From contig CP093831.1 of the NCBI GenBank assembly GCA_033063855.1, positions 23,312,001 through 23,376,000 on the forward strand: 64,000 nt of DNA, written 5' to 3'. Below the pieces are notes generated by a model. That model had not been told where the DNA came from. It saw only the letters and a list, made by a program, of their open reading frames with translations, and made no database searches. Below, one piece after another: positions 1-9,329 of the stretch. This DNA is from Smittia aterrima. Its lineage: Eukaryota > Arthropoda > Insecta > Diptera > Chironomidae. Each line of letters opens with the position of its first letter. Within the stretch, counting starts at the first letter, position 1. The position numbers were made by a program, and so were the translations under genes.

Positions 1-399
1 GGAGAATGTTTTCCTAAAATGCGAAAAAAATTGTTTGAGCGAGAGAGGAAAATTCGAGAAAAGCTGAAGAGGAAAATGAGAGAAAGTTATTTCGAGAGAA
101 AACTCTTCGATGGGTGAATTGAAAGTAACGAGACTGCGGTTTAAGGCTTGTCACTAAAAACAAAATAAATCAAAACTTTTGACAGCAAGGACTTTCCAAA
201 AATATTTATTTTTAGATTGAAAAACCTTGATTCCTCAATTAAAGTCAAACCTTTAATTGATATTTTAATTATTCAAGAAAATTTCTAATGAAAAGAAAAG
301 TTTGAAAACATTTTATCAGGAAATTGCGATGTTCGATACTTGAAAGGAGAATTAGATTTATTTTCCACGGGAAGCGTTTTGTTTTACAACTTAATTGGT

Positions 400-530
400 T
401 TTCAAATCATCAGCTGAATGTTTGTTAGTTAACCGCGACATAAAAAACATTTTACACGCTCCACCATTGCTCGTCGTAAATCTATTTAGTGAGTTATTGA
501 ACACATGTGATGATTCCGGTTGAAGGGATT
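400..530 (+). repeat. Copy 1 of a non-coding direct repeat flanking the homeobox first exon
   Basis: This stretch and 2891-3026 share a colinear series of blocks: TCAAATCATCAGCTGAATG, CGACATAAAAAAC, AACACATGTG and GATTCCGGTTGAAGGG, with small indels between them. The second copy lies in the first intron of the homeobox gene. Neither copy has a long reading frame with family resemblance. Block conservation with length-variable gaps fits a duplicated regulatory element or a decayed dispersed repeat. Confidence 0.7.
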
Positions 531-1203
531 GCTATGAAGATTATTTCTTTAAGCAAGTGAAACCTCATTGAGAAAATTATTTAAAAGGAACAAGTGAGTG
601 AAGCAGTTTGAGAACTAAAGAAGCTGAAGCTCTCATTCAACGACAAACAACGAGTTTCTTTTCCTTCGTAGAAAAATCCAATAAATCACTGATGTAAATT
701 AATCAAATTCATCGCAAAAAACTTTTCAATGTGCTTCGTATTTTTTCCACACCAGAAACTCCTGAGGCTAGAGAATGAATATAAATTCGTTTGGCTTTGT
801 ACACTTCTCGGAATGAAACGGAAATCTCTTTCGTTTGATCAAAAGAGAGAACAGAATCATAATTTTATTCGCATCGCAATTAACCAAAAATATGTAAAAC
901 AAAAGTCTGACAAACTCGTAATTTGAACTGCCAGGACTTCTCGTAATTGGTCAATGTTTACAGATCAAATCGAGCGTGAAACATTTTAAAGACTCCGAAC
1001 ATTAGTTAGCTCTTTAATGGGCGGACAGAAGATCGTCGGATATTTATGAGCTGTTCCTAAACGTCTTGTCGTTATCGCCATAAATAATAATTCCGGGTTT
1101 AAGTGGATGTTTGGTAAACTTAGGAAGCGTGACCAGGTCTCGAGACTGACGCTTGAAGTTTCCAATTTTCTTAAAAATATTTTCTTTTCTACGATTGTCA
1201 TCT

Positions 1204-1237
1204 CCAATTAAAATGCAATTTATTTGATTTGTCAGAT
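1204..1237 (+). repeat. Short AT-rich motif, copy 1
   Basis: CCAATTAAAATGCA followed by TTTGATTTGTCAGAT is shared with 4836-4869, on the other side of the homeobox gene. Both copies contain ATTA/TTGATT cores of the kind homeodomain proteins bind. Function is inference only. Confidence 0.5.
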
Positions 1238-2087
1238 TTTACTTTCATGTGGAAAAGTCAAATAAAGATTTTTCTCGAGCTGAGCTCTATTCTCGTTTGT
1301 ATCGTGATGGGCGTTTACTCGATCGTCGCGTTTGATTTAAACAATGTTTTGCCATTTTCTTCGTCTTGTGTTTCCATTATCCAATTTACTTTGATTGAAT
1401 TAATTTGTATTAGTGCTCGTCGTCGTCAAATTACGAGCGTTGGAACTCAATCCGACAATTCATTTCAATTAAAACATTTCGCCGACGAAAACGTTTCGCT
1501 CTTAATTATCAACAAATGTCGTTTTCGTTATTGTACATAAATTATAAACTTAAAGACTCGTGACGACAATAATTCAATTAAAAACGTAATCGAATTATCA
1601 TAATCTGATTAAAATTAGCGCAGAGATCGAGGAAGTTATTAAATTTTGATTGATATTGTCAAATTGAGATGTTGCCTCGATGTTTCTGAATATTCAATAA
1701 AATCACTGATCACGTGGGCGTGTTCATCATCCCAAATATCTCTGTTCGAGCCAATGGAAACACTTGTGTCGTGCTTCTAAAAATACATGAGATCTGTTCG
1801 CTTCTGTCTCGAATTGTTTTTCAACTCATTTCAGTTCCCAGTGTTTATTCAACTTCAGCTTGTTCGAGTCACAAAATATTAACTCGTCATTTAAGTTTGC
1901 ATAAGTGGCTAAGTCTCAACTCAAAAAAAAAAGAAAGAAGGAGAAATTAATTGAGAAACAGATTTGAGTTTGTGTTAATTTTTGTTAAAATGATAATTGG
2001 ATAATTGAATTATAAGAATTGAGTTTGATAAATTGAGTTGAGAATTCGCTGGTGGCAACGGATCATTCTTAATTAACTTCGCTAAAT

Positions 2088-4513
2088 ATGTTAAATATCA
2101 ACACAAACAACGAATACGCGATGCCATTCTCGCATCATAACGATCAGTCCTTTTACAATTTGTACTCAAACGTGTCGTCATCGGGAATGAAAGATAAAAA
2201 TGAGTTTCTTTATAAAAACCAAAAGTTCGACTTCATCAATAACAACTCAACCTGCAACGAAACTTTGATCGCAAAGGATTGTGAGAACTCAAAAAGATTT
2301 TCGGTCAATAATTTGCTGAAGGCATCAACGGAATCATCAACATCTGAGAAGCTCAACGGTAAGTCACTCATCGGAAGTAATTAAAAGACTAAATCTCTTT
2401 CTGGCAATTTAGTTTCATTTAAAATGAGATTTGTCTTCATTAAGTTCTTTCTCTCCTTTTAACGACGACGTTCCGCTGCTTTTAGCTTGTTTGCACATCA
2501 TTTCAAATTGAGTTCCTCTGCGGATCATTAATTATTTTGCACTCTCGACTTAAGATTAGCGAATTGGCTTAATGAAGTTGTGTGAAGGATCCTCGAATGA
2601 GATTTACGATGCGCAACATTAAACGATTAATGTTGAACCCTTTTTGAGGTCTTCAGATATTTTTAGATCAAATTGCCGTTGAGTTTGACTCTTTCGAGGG
2701 ATTTTTCTAAGGAGGAGAATTGTTTTTGTTAGAGTTGAACAATTGAAGAGTCTTCTAAGTTAGTCTTTAGACAACTCAAATGAAAATTTACTCTCTCAAT
2801 TGAACGAATGAAAATCCCTTCATCAAAATCATTCTCCACCTGCTCAAACTCGTCTCCTTCTCCTTGTGAGTCTTATTCGGTTTAATTGATTCTCAAATCA
2901 TCAGCTGAATGTTTTTTACCCACGACGACATAAAAAACGTCAACACGCTTCCCATCGCTCACATAAATCTGTTTCTAAATTATCGAACACATGTGCTTGG
3001 TTGTTCGGTGATTCCGGTTGAAGGGTTTGTTCTGATGAGATCTCGAGACAAGTGCAATTTCAATCGCTCGAACCGCCAAGAAGCTCATTCATAAAATATC
3101 AAGTGACAACTCCAAAATGATCGCAATGTAAATTGATACAGATTTTGATTCGTCTTTAAAAGGAGACTTCATTCATTGCGAGATCATCTGTTTCAGTTGA
3201 AGCGTGCAAAACCAAATCCGTCAGTCACAGAACGATCATCCACTGACATAAATACCCGAACCGTGAATTTATCTGGAATTTGTGTCAGAAAGCGCCTTCC
3301 GGCTCTCTTTGAGTGAGCCAACGATTTGCAATAAAAATCTTTTGCAATAAACACTCGAGCATCGGCGGAAAATTGAAAATTCTTATTTAATGATCTTCAA
3401 ACGCAAACTTTGTGATGTTTGTTGAAAAAGAATTCTGTAAAACAAATCGCGATGACAAAACAGAGAATTTTTTTTGATTAATTAACTTGTGAAGAGTGAA
3501 CACGAAAAGTTGCGGGCAGATGCCGATGCTTTGTCACTTGAAACTGCAAACGAGTTCGAGTTCATTTCACTAAAAGGGTTCCGCTCATCTCTCGTAAATA
3601 AATGTTGAGACAAATTTTCGTTTGATGATGATGAAGCTCATAAATTTATGGAAAACACTTTGAAGAGATTTTTGTCACCAGAGAAGCTCAAATTTCAAAT
3701 AAAATTTTTCGTCAGAGGGCGAGGTAAAACTAAAAGCAGTGCATTTTCTAAAGAAAAGTCGTAAAGAGTCAAACAATAAAAATCATGATGATCTTTAATG
3801 ATCTTTAATTGCTCATCGTGGAAATGGAAAGCGATAAAAATATTCCCGTCGTTAATGGAAGCAAAACTATTTCTTCTCTTTTACGATTTGATCTTAACGA
3901 TTGCTCGAACTATTTCACAGCTGATTCGTCGTTGTCCATCAGCCTTCCAGATCTCATGTCCGACGCTGATACTTCGTCGGGCAAGAAGCCAAGAAGAAAT
4001 CGAACAACGTTCACTTCATTGCAATTAACGGCTTTGGAGAAAATTTTCGAGAGAACTCATTATCCAGGTAATTTGAGGTTTAACTTCGTTAGACTTGAAA
4101 ATAATGAAAATCTTTTAATTTCAGATGCTTTTGTTCGCGAGGAACTTGCTCAGAAAGTCAGTTTAACGGAGTCTCGTGTACAAGTTTGGTTCCAGAATCG
4201 AAGAGCAAAATTCCGAAGAAATGAACGAACTGTAACGAGCTCACGATCATCTTCAGTCTCATCATCAACTGTCGTTCCAACATCGCCACAGAAACCGAGT
4301 ATTTCTCACGATAAACCTTCGCTTCATCAATTTGACTTCCCGCCGCCTTATCCTCTCGGCTTCAGCTCACTTGGAATGTTCCCAAGTCCGACGGCAACTT
4401 CAACAAACAAGCCTTCGGATCACTACGGCAACTCATTCAATCCTTACACTCAATATCAACAGAACTACAACAATTACTGCGCTAACAGTTTTAGATACAA
4501 ACCAGCTTATTAA
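2088..4513 (+). CDS. Paired-like homeodomain transcription factor, Prrx class
   Basis: Three exons: 2088-2358, 3921-4067 and 4125-4513 (phases 1 and 1), giving 268 residues. The homeodomain spans residues 114-173: RRNRTTFTS near its start, THYPDAFVREELA in helix 2, and VQVWFQNRRAKFRRNE in helix 3. Position 50 is Gln, as in paired-like (not Paired-class) factors. The sequence is closest to what I know of vertebrate PRRX and Drosophila CG9876. FSVNNLL at residues 71-77 matches the conserved N-terminal PRRX motif (FSVSHLL), which supports joining exon 1. A nuclear DNA-binding regulator is expected. The second intron falls at homeodomain residue 27. There is no clear OAR domain; the C-terminus ends NSFRYKPAY, possibly a decayed remnant. 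The AATAAA at 4553-4558 is a likely poly(A) signal. Confidence 0.9.
2359..3920 (+). other. First intron of the homeobox gene
   Basis: The donor ACGgtaagt at 2359 and the acceptor CTATTTCACAG ending at 3920 restore the frame (N-A-D-S at the junction). It contains repeat copy 2 (2891-3026). The open frame upstream of 3921 is intronic by this model. No other gene was seen. Confidence 0.75.
2891..3026 (+). repeat. Copy 2 of the non-coding direct repeat (partner 400-530)
   Basis: It shares the same ordered blocks as 400-530, including TCAAATCATCAGCTGAATG and GATTCCGGTTGAAGGG. Its middle is expanded by a few bases after the CACATGTG palindrome. It lies about 530 bp into the first intron of the homeobox gene. 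Confidence 0.7.
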
Positions 4514-5170
4514 TCTCATTCGAAACTTAATTATTTATGAAATTGCACAACTAATAAATCAGAGAAGAAATCCTAAAACTACAAACACGTGTAAATTGTT
4601 AGCTTCGTTGAAATGATCCCGAACATGCTGTCGACAGATTGGACAATGTTTTGCCATCAAATCGACCGTTAAGCTTCGGGGGGATTGTCCTAATTAACAA
4701 CTCTGATTCCTTCTTCATCCAAAAAACTCAAATTTGTCTCAGCCCTCGATTACTCAGGAAGTTGAAATGCCAAGAAAGCGAGCGGAGTTGCCCAAAATAA
4801 TTTCAGAAAAATCGGATTCTTGTGAGACGTCAGCACCAATTAAAATGCAGATAATTTGATTTGTCAGATGCCTCTTCTCTAGACTCTCGATCGTAAAACG
4901 AAGAAAATGAGATTTAAAAATAAATCTTTGAGCTCGAAGATACATTTTCGTGATACAGAAAATATATTTTGTGGGAGGAGCTTCGTCTTCTCTTCAAACT
5001 GAAGCAGCGAGATTAATATTTCTTTTGAATCATCGGCAATTGAATATCATTGAGATGTCGATCAAAAATAAAACTATTTCAACAGGAAGTGACTTTCAAT
5101 GTTCAGCTTATCAGACCGTCAAAGCAAAATTCATTGTCATAGGAGTTCGCGAGACTTCAATGAAATTGTA
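4514..5170. other. 3' UTR and spacer between homeobox gene and secreted-peptide gene
   Basis: AATAAA at 4553-4558 ends the homeobox transcript. The motif copy at 4836-4869 (see 1204-1237) lies here. Short frames of 63-73 codons on both strands show no family resemblance and are not called. Confidence 0.5.
4836..4869 (+). repeat. Short AT-rich motif, copy 2
   Basis: Matches 1204-1237 over CCAATTAAAATGCA and TTTGATTTGTCAGAT, with a two-base difference in the spacer (ATTTA versus GATAA). The two copies bracket the homeobox gene. Confidence 0.5.
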
Positions 5171-5174
5171 AAAG

Positions 5175-5181
5175 TATAAAA
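5175..5181 (+). promoter_or_regulatory. TATA box of the secreted-peptide gene
   Basis: TATAAAA lies 62-68 bases upstream of the ATG at 5243. The spacing fits a transcription start about 30 bases downstream and a short leader. Confidence 0.55.
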
Positions 5182-5242
5182 AGTGAATGAAAAGTAAGAA
5201 AAAAATTAGTTTAATTAAATCTCTTCTTGAATTCAAGACATC

Positions 5243-5509
5243 ATGACGACATCAAAGTTCATTTTAGTTCCTATCTTTGCAATTTGTTTTGCCTCGATCG
5301 TTTCAGCCGGAGTTGTGTATAATCCAGATTCAGTTTGTTACTGTCAAGGACCTGGTAACATGATGTACCGCTGCTTGTGTCCCATGGAACAAACTCAAGT
5401 AGATCAGTTCCGAGGTTCACATAATCAAAACTACGAAGGATTGTTGGCTGGTACAACAAGCTATCAAGCATACGGAAACACACAACGACGTCATGAAGTT
5501 TATTGGTAA
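5243..5509 (+). CDS. Small secreted cysteine peptide, copy 1
   Basis: An 88-residue single-exon protein. Residues 1-22 form a signal peptide (hydrophobic IFAICFASIVSA, cleavage expected before GVVYN). The mature part of about 66 residues carries two CxC pairs (CYC and CLC) and is rich in Gln, Asn, Tyr and Gly. The leader ATG follows a TATA box by about 60 bases, and AATAAA is at 5558-5563. I do not recognise the family. Four cysteines in two CxC pairs suggest disulphides or metal binding, but that is inference. It sits directly upstream of a C-type lectin, and the two genes are duplicated together at 7727-9110. An antisense frame overlapping it is a by-product of composition. Confidence 0.8.
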   Translation: MTTSKFILVPIFAICFASIVSAGVVYNPDSVCYCQGPGNMMYRCLCPMEQTQVDQFRGSHNQNYEGLLAGTTSYQAYGNTQRRHEVYW

Positions 5510-5772
5510 TCGTAATAATCTTTTCCGGTCTTAAAACGTCATCGAAGTGTGCATTCCAATAAAATATAATTAGTTGCAATTTTTGTTGAGTTCATCAAAC
5601 GTAAATGCAACTGTTTGTTCTATAATATAATCTGCAAGCTAGGCAATGAATGAAACTTCTTTGTAATTATCTTAATCAATAAAATTTAATTGAGAAGTTG
5701 ATAACAATTTTGTATTGATTTTTTTAATGTCGAGCTAAGCAAAGTCTCAAGTCTGACGCAGTAAGAAAATAG

Positions 5773-5808
5773 TATAAAAGCTGAACATTTGCAATGACTG
5801 AAATCAGT
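5773..5808 (+). promoter_or_regulatory. Core promoter of lectin 1 (TATA + initiator)
   Basis: TATAAAAG at 5773-5780 and the arthropod initiator TCAGT at 5804-5808 are 33 bases apart (T to A), the canonical spacing. The ATG follows 37 bases after the initiator A. The same pair is conserved at 8217-8252. Confidence 0.75.
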
Positions 5809-5842
5809 TTATTGTGACTTGGAGCATCTTTAGCAGTGAAAA

Positions 5843-6467
5843 ATGATTGCGAAAATTGTGGCATTAGTTGTTTTGTTAGCAGTTGTTCAGACTCGCGCTG
5901 ATGATGTCGCTTTCATTAAACTTGGAACTTACCACGGTTTGTAAAGTCTAATTTCTTGAAAATTTAAAATTAATTTATTTTATCAAAGGCAATACATACA
6001 CAAAGGAATATTACATTCCGAGATATTTTAAGACTCTATGGGTTCACACAAGATCAATTTGCGAAGCTTATGGGATGGATGTTGTTGCGCTAGAAGATCG
6101 AGCCGAACATGATAATTTCTTGGACATTTGTCATGAGAACCTAAAATATTTCGAAGATTACATCAGCACCTATATTGGTGGCATAACATTGGAAGACAAA
6201 AATCCAGACGCTTGGTACTGGGTCAACTCGGACCAACACATCAACTATTCACTCCGCTTTGTAGCAGGCGCACCGAACAATTTAAATGGCAACGAGCAAT
6301 GTTTGGCTGTCGCGAAGAATTCAAATAACAATTTTTACTTTAACGATGTGAATTGTGTGGGATCAGATGAAAGGAAGTTTTTCTGCCAGAAGAGAACAAA
6401 TGGAGGACAGAGGAATTTCCACAAACCCTGTTGGGGCGGCAACCCTGCAAACTGTATTCAAAATTAA
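5843..6467 (+). CDS. Secreted C-type lectin-like protein, copy 1 (APN variant)
   Basis: Two exons, 5843-5936 and 5989-6467, give 190 residues; the donor CACGgtttgt and acceptor ATCAAAG join in frame (Y-H-G-N). Residues 1-19 are a signal peptide ending QTRA. The CTLD shows C(E)AYGMDVVALE, YIGGI, WYWVN, a calcium-site region GAPNN, EQCLAV, FNDVNC and FFCQK. The usual EPN/QPD triplet that sets sugar specificity is APN here, while the paralogue has EPN, so calcium/sugar binding may be weakened. FND replaces the classical WND. The C-terminus has an extra tail with two cysteines (KPCWGG...NC) that the paralogue lacks. A secreted recognition or agglutination role is expected from the family. AATAAA is at 6584-6589. 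Confidence 0.88.
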
Positions 6468-6710
6468 AAAAACACATCAGACAGCGAAACAAGTGATTGA
6501 CGAAGTTTGGCCGACGAATGTTGAGATATCTTGAGACTCTCTTTCTCTTTAATAACTCAATCAACTTTGTTTGTTAAAAAGAGAATAAAATTTTAAATTT
6601 CTTTGACTTTAGCCGTTTTTTGCTTATTTTTATGAATTTATTGGACGCCGGATACAGCGTTCAGCAAAAACTTAAATCAGATGAAATTGATAAAAAAAAT
6701 TTTCATAATA

Positions 6711-6780
6711 TGAGTCCAATTATTATTCCGATCGCATTTCGTAAAATAAAAGGAAAACTTTTGCTACCTCTTGTTTTACG
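6711..6780 (+). pseudogene. Relic of the F-box gene 5' flank
   Basis: GAGTCCAATTATTATTCCG and the following CATTTCGTAAAATAAAAGGA stretch align with 10567-10645, just upstream of the intact F-box gene. It follows the lectin 1 3' flank directly, whereas in unit 2 about 1.45 kb of extra DNA lies between the lectin and this sequence. Confidence 0.6.
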
Positions 6781-7514
6781 AGGGTTGAATAGTTCTCGGA
6801 ATTCATAAGAAGCCAACATAATTAAGGCCTCAAAGAATTTTAATTTGATAAACTGACTTATTGGAAGACATCTAACGTTTGCACATGAAACTTAAATCTT
6901 TTAGATCCGTCAGTGTGGGTCGATTTGTAAAGGCCAGTAAAAAGCCATTAATGGCGGACATTAGTTCTCAAGCTAATCAAAATATGGATCCCACGAATAA
7001 TTATTGTCACTTGAAGAGTTTTAAACCATCGTTGAAGGTCAGAGCTTTTTATTTGAAAATGTTTAAATGCTATATCTACGTTGCTTTTTGACAAAAATTA
7101 TATCGAAACTTCTATTGAACAATTTTCTGCAATATTTTGAGAACTTCAATTTTTCTTCTATGGAATTTTTATGAATTTCACTTATTTGATTTCCTTAAAC
7201 TTTTAGGTTTGTCGTTTTATAATGGCCCAGATATCACTCAAACTTTCCAAAAAAGCTCGAATACGATAATTTCTATAGTTTCTGAAATATCGGAGGTTTT
7301 ATCTATCTCGGCCGTAAGAGCTAGCCTTCGCTCCGTCGAGAACTTTTTGTCATTTTCTAGAGAAAATGCTAATTGATAATTAAAACTTTTAATTTGAAAG
7401 TGAAGTTCAGACTTGCACTTCTCCAAAAAATTGAACTGGAATTTTAAATTGACTTTTTGGGATGTGGCTATGTTTGCTCTCATATCGCCTTAATGAATTG
7501 CAATATAGAAAATG

Positions 7515-7563
7515 AACGAATGGAAAATGTTTCACTTCTTAATGTTTATTTTAAGAGAAAACC
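7515..7563 (+). pseudogene. Relic of an F-box/LRR gene coding segment
   Basis: One frame reads ENVSLLNVYFKRK, matching KNVSLLNVYFKKK encoded at about 11386-11424 inside the intact F-box gene; nucleotide identity is high over roughly 45 bases. Both sides then diverge: a simple repeat follows on the right. It is best read as a fragment left from a truncated or rearranged F-box paralogue. Confidence 0.65.
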
Positions 7564-7660
7564 CAATCTTAATCCTAATCCCAGTTTTAATCCTAACCCA
7601 AACTCTAATATTAATAGTAATCCTATTCAGATAGACAGACGGACAAACGGACAAAAAAGA
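7561..7660 (+). repeat. CCTAAY-type simple repeat and GACAGACGGACA tract
   Basis: Repeated AATCCTAAYCC-like units (encoding Asn/Pro runs in one frame) are followed by AGACAGACGGACAAACGGAC. Tracts of this kind are common beside insect dispersed repeats. The cassette-copy homology begins just after it, so it may mark the duplication junction. Confidence 0.65.
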
Positions 7661-7726
7661 GATTGACATTAAAGTCTTATTCAAAGTACGTTCGTTCTCG
7701 AACTGCTGTCCAACTTGTAGTTTCTA

Positions 7727-7962
7727 TCTTCGCAATTTGTTTTGCCTCGATAGTTTCAGCGGGAGTTGTGTACAATACAGATTCAGTTTGTTACTGTCAA
7801 GGACCTGGTAACATGATGTACCGCTGCTTGTGCCCCATGGAACAAACTCAAGTAGATCAGTTCCGAGGTTCACATAATCAAAACTACGAAGGATTTTTGG
7901 CTGGTACAACAAGCTATCAAGCATACGGAAACACACAAAGACGTCATGAAGTTTATTGGTAA
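7727..7962 (+). CDS. Small secreted cysteine peptide, copy 2, without a visible start codon
   Basis: From SIFAICFASIVSAGVVYN onward the sequence is nearly identical to copy 1: the mature part keeps CYC, CLC and the C-terminal RRHEVYW, with only a few substitutions. The first part of the signal peptide is replaced by unrelated sequence, and no ATG lies in frame back to the upstream stop; only a TTG at 7663 could open the frame. No TATA equivalent of copy 1 is seen. The AG of CTTGTAG at about 7723-7724 could be a splice acceptor for an unseen first exon. Otherwise this is a 5'-truncated duplicate, a probable pseudogene with an undamaged mature region. AATAAA is at 8002-8007. Confidence 0.55.
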
Positions 7963-8216
7963 TCTTTTCCGGTCTTGAAACGTCATCGAAGTGTGCATTC
8001 CAATAAAATATAAATAGTTGCAATTTTTATTGAGTTCATCAAACATAAATGTTGCTGTTTGTTCTAAAATATAATCTGCAAGCTAGGCAATGAATGAAAC
8101 TTCTTTGTAATTATCTTAATCAATAAAATTTAAATGAGAAGTTGATAACAATTTTGTATTGATTTTTTTAATGTCGAGCTAAGCAAAGTCTCAAGTCTGA
8201 CGCAGTAAGAAAAAAG

Positions 8217-8252
8217 TATAAAAGCTGAACATTTGCAATGACTGAAATCAGT
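8217..8252 (+). promoter_or_regulatory. Core promoter of lectin 2 (TATA + initiator)
   Basis: TATAAAAG at 8217-8224 and TCAGT at 8248-8252 keep the same 33-base spacing as lectin 1, so both lectins retain a complete core promoter after duplication. Confidence 0.75.
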
Positions 8253-8286
8253 TTATTGTGACTTGGAGCATCTTTAGCAGTGAAAA

Positions 8287-8866
8287 ATGATAGCGAAAAT
8301 TGTGGCATTAGTTGTTTTGTTAGCAGTTGTTCAGACTCGCGCTGATGAAGTTTCTTTCATTAAACTTGGAACTTACTACGGTTTGTAAAGTCTAATTTTT
8401 TGAAAATTTAAAAATAATTTATTTTATCAAAGGCAACTCATTGACAAAGGAATATTACATTCCGAGATATTTTAAGACTCAATGGGTTCACACAAGATCA
8501 ATTTGCAAAGCTTATGGGATGGATGTTGTTTCGCTAGAAAATGAAGCCGAACATGATAATTTCTTGAGCCTTTGTCGTGTGAACCTAAAATATCTCGAAA
8601 CTGGCATCAGCACCTACATTGGTGGCATAACATTGGAAGACAAAAATCCAGACGCTTGGTACTGGGTCAACTCGGACCAACACATCAACTATTCACTCCG
8701 CTTTTTAGCAGGCGAACCGAACAATTACAATGGCAACGAGCAATGTTTGGCTGTCATGAAGCATCCAAATACCAAATTTTACTTTAACGATGTGAATTGT
8801 ATGGAATCAGGGGAAAGGAAATTTTTCTGCCAGAAGACAACAAATGAAGTACAGTTCCAGAATTAA
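8287..8866 (+). CDS. Secreted C-type lectin-like protein, copy 2 (EPN variant)
   Basis: Two exons, 8287-8380 and 8433-8866, give 175 residues. The signal peptide is almost identical to that of copy 1. The CTLD keeps YIGGI, WYWVN, EQCLAV, FNDVNC and FFCQK. At the calcium site it reads GEPNN: the EPN triplet associated in this family with mannose-type ligands. Compared with copy 1, changes cluster in the sugar-site loop and in the first third (SLCRVNLKYLETG versus DICHENLKYFEDY), and the protein ends NEVQFQN without the two-cysteine tail. Secretion and sugar recognition are expected. AATAAA is at 8985-8990. Confidence 0.88.
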
Positions 8867-9095
8867 AAAAAAACACACCAGACAGCGAAACAAGTGGTTG
8901 ACGAAGTTTGGCCGAAGAATGTTGAGATAACTTGAGATTCTCTTTCTCTTTAATAACTCAATCAACTTTGTTTGTTAAAAGGAGAATAAAATTTGAAATT
9001 TCTATAACTTCAGCCGTTCAGAACGGCCCGTTCTTTGCTTATTTTCATGAATTTATTGGACGCCGGATACAGCGTTCAGCAAAAACTCAAATCAG

Positions 9096-9329
9096 ATGAA
9101 ATTGAAAAAAAAAATACATCTTGAGATTGAAAGAGCTCAACGTATTAAGATTAAAGAACAAAAGAAAGTCAACAAAGAAAATCTCATAAAAATTAAGATC
9201 GAGAAGGACGAGGAGAAGAAAGCAGCTAAGCGACGATCAGAGGAAGCTAAATTGATTGAGAATCAAGAACCGAAGAAAAAAAGAGGACGCCCAGTAAAGA
9301 TCCAGTCCATTACCATTCCTGAAACATGA
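9096..9329 (+). CDS. Lysine-rich ORF with AT-hook-like motif, probable mobile-element or gene fragment
   Basis: 77 codons from ATG to TGA, almost entirely Lys, Glu, Ile and Arg: IKEQKKVNKENLIKIKIEK, then KKKRGRPVK. The RGRP core is an AT-hook, a minor-groove DNA-binding motif. A TTAAAATAAATTG context supplies an AATAAA about 30 bases past the stop, so it looks like the 3' end of a gene. It lies exactly where unit 2 stops matching unit 1, inside the proposed insertion. It might be a last exon captured by, or belonging to, a transposon. I do not recognise the protein. Confidence 0.4.
   Translation: MKLKKKIHLEIERAQRIKIKEQKKVNKENLIKIKIEKDEEKKAAKRRSEEAKLIENQEPKKKRGRPVKIQSITIPET

Larger units (their letters stand above)
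1..2087. other. Non-coding region upstream of the homeobox gene
   Basis: No convincing gene was seen. Open frames of 65-103 codons occur here, but they lack family resemblance and several begin only at non-ATG codons. The stretch holds one copy of a roughly 130 bp repeat (400-530) and one copy of a short AT-rich motif (1204-1237), both of which recur near the homeobox gene. It may be 5' regulatory DNA of that gene. Confidence 0.5.
5270..6700 (+). repeat. Tandem duplication unit 1 (peptide + lectin cassette)
   Basis: It is homologous to 7727-9110 at an offset of about 2.45 kb, including the peptide gene, the intergenic sequence, the TATA/TCAGT promoter, both lectin exons, the intron and the 3' flank up to GATGAAATTGA. 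Similarity is very high outside the lectin coding differences, so the duplication is recent or homogenised. Homology starts inside the peptide's signal sequence, so the breakpoint cut that gene. Confidence 0.85.
6700..7726. other. Degenerate spacer between the two cassettes
   Basis: No intact gene. It contains two fragments resembling the F-box gene locus (6711-6780 and 7515-7563), a sequence at about 7200-7480 that reads as dispersed-repeat-like, and a CCTAAY-rich simple repeat with a GACAGACGGACA tract (7561-7660). It probably accumulated through duplication and transposon decay. Confidence 0.55.
7727..9110 (+). repeat. Tandem duplication unit 2 (partner 5270-6700)
   Basis: This is the second copy of the peptide + lectin cassette. 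The left edge lies within the signal-peptide codons of the peptide gene and the right edge just after GATGAAATTGA. A short extra segment in the lectin 3' flank (about 9017-9031, AGAACGGCCCGTTC) is absent from unit 1 and has the look of a small duplication or excision scar. Confidence 0.85.

Noticed and set aside
1229..1540. 103-codon open frame upstream of the homeobox gene
   Set aside because: It opens at a TTG rather than an ATG, has no recognisable family, and low-complexity hydrophobic composition; likely chance.
5271..5579. Antisense frame across the cysteine-peptide gene, repeated at 7724-8023
   Set aside because: It exists in both copies only because the sense strand is duplicated; no promoter or signal of its own.
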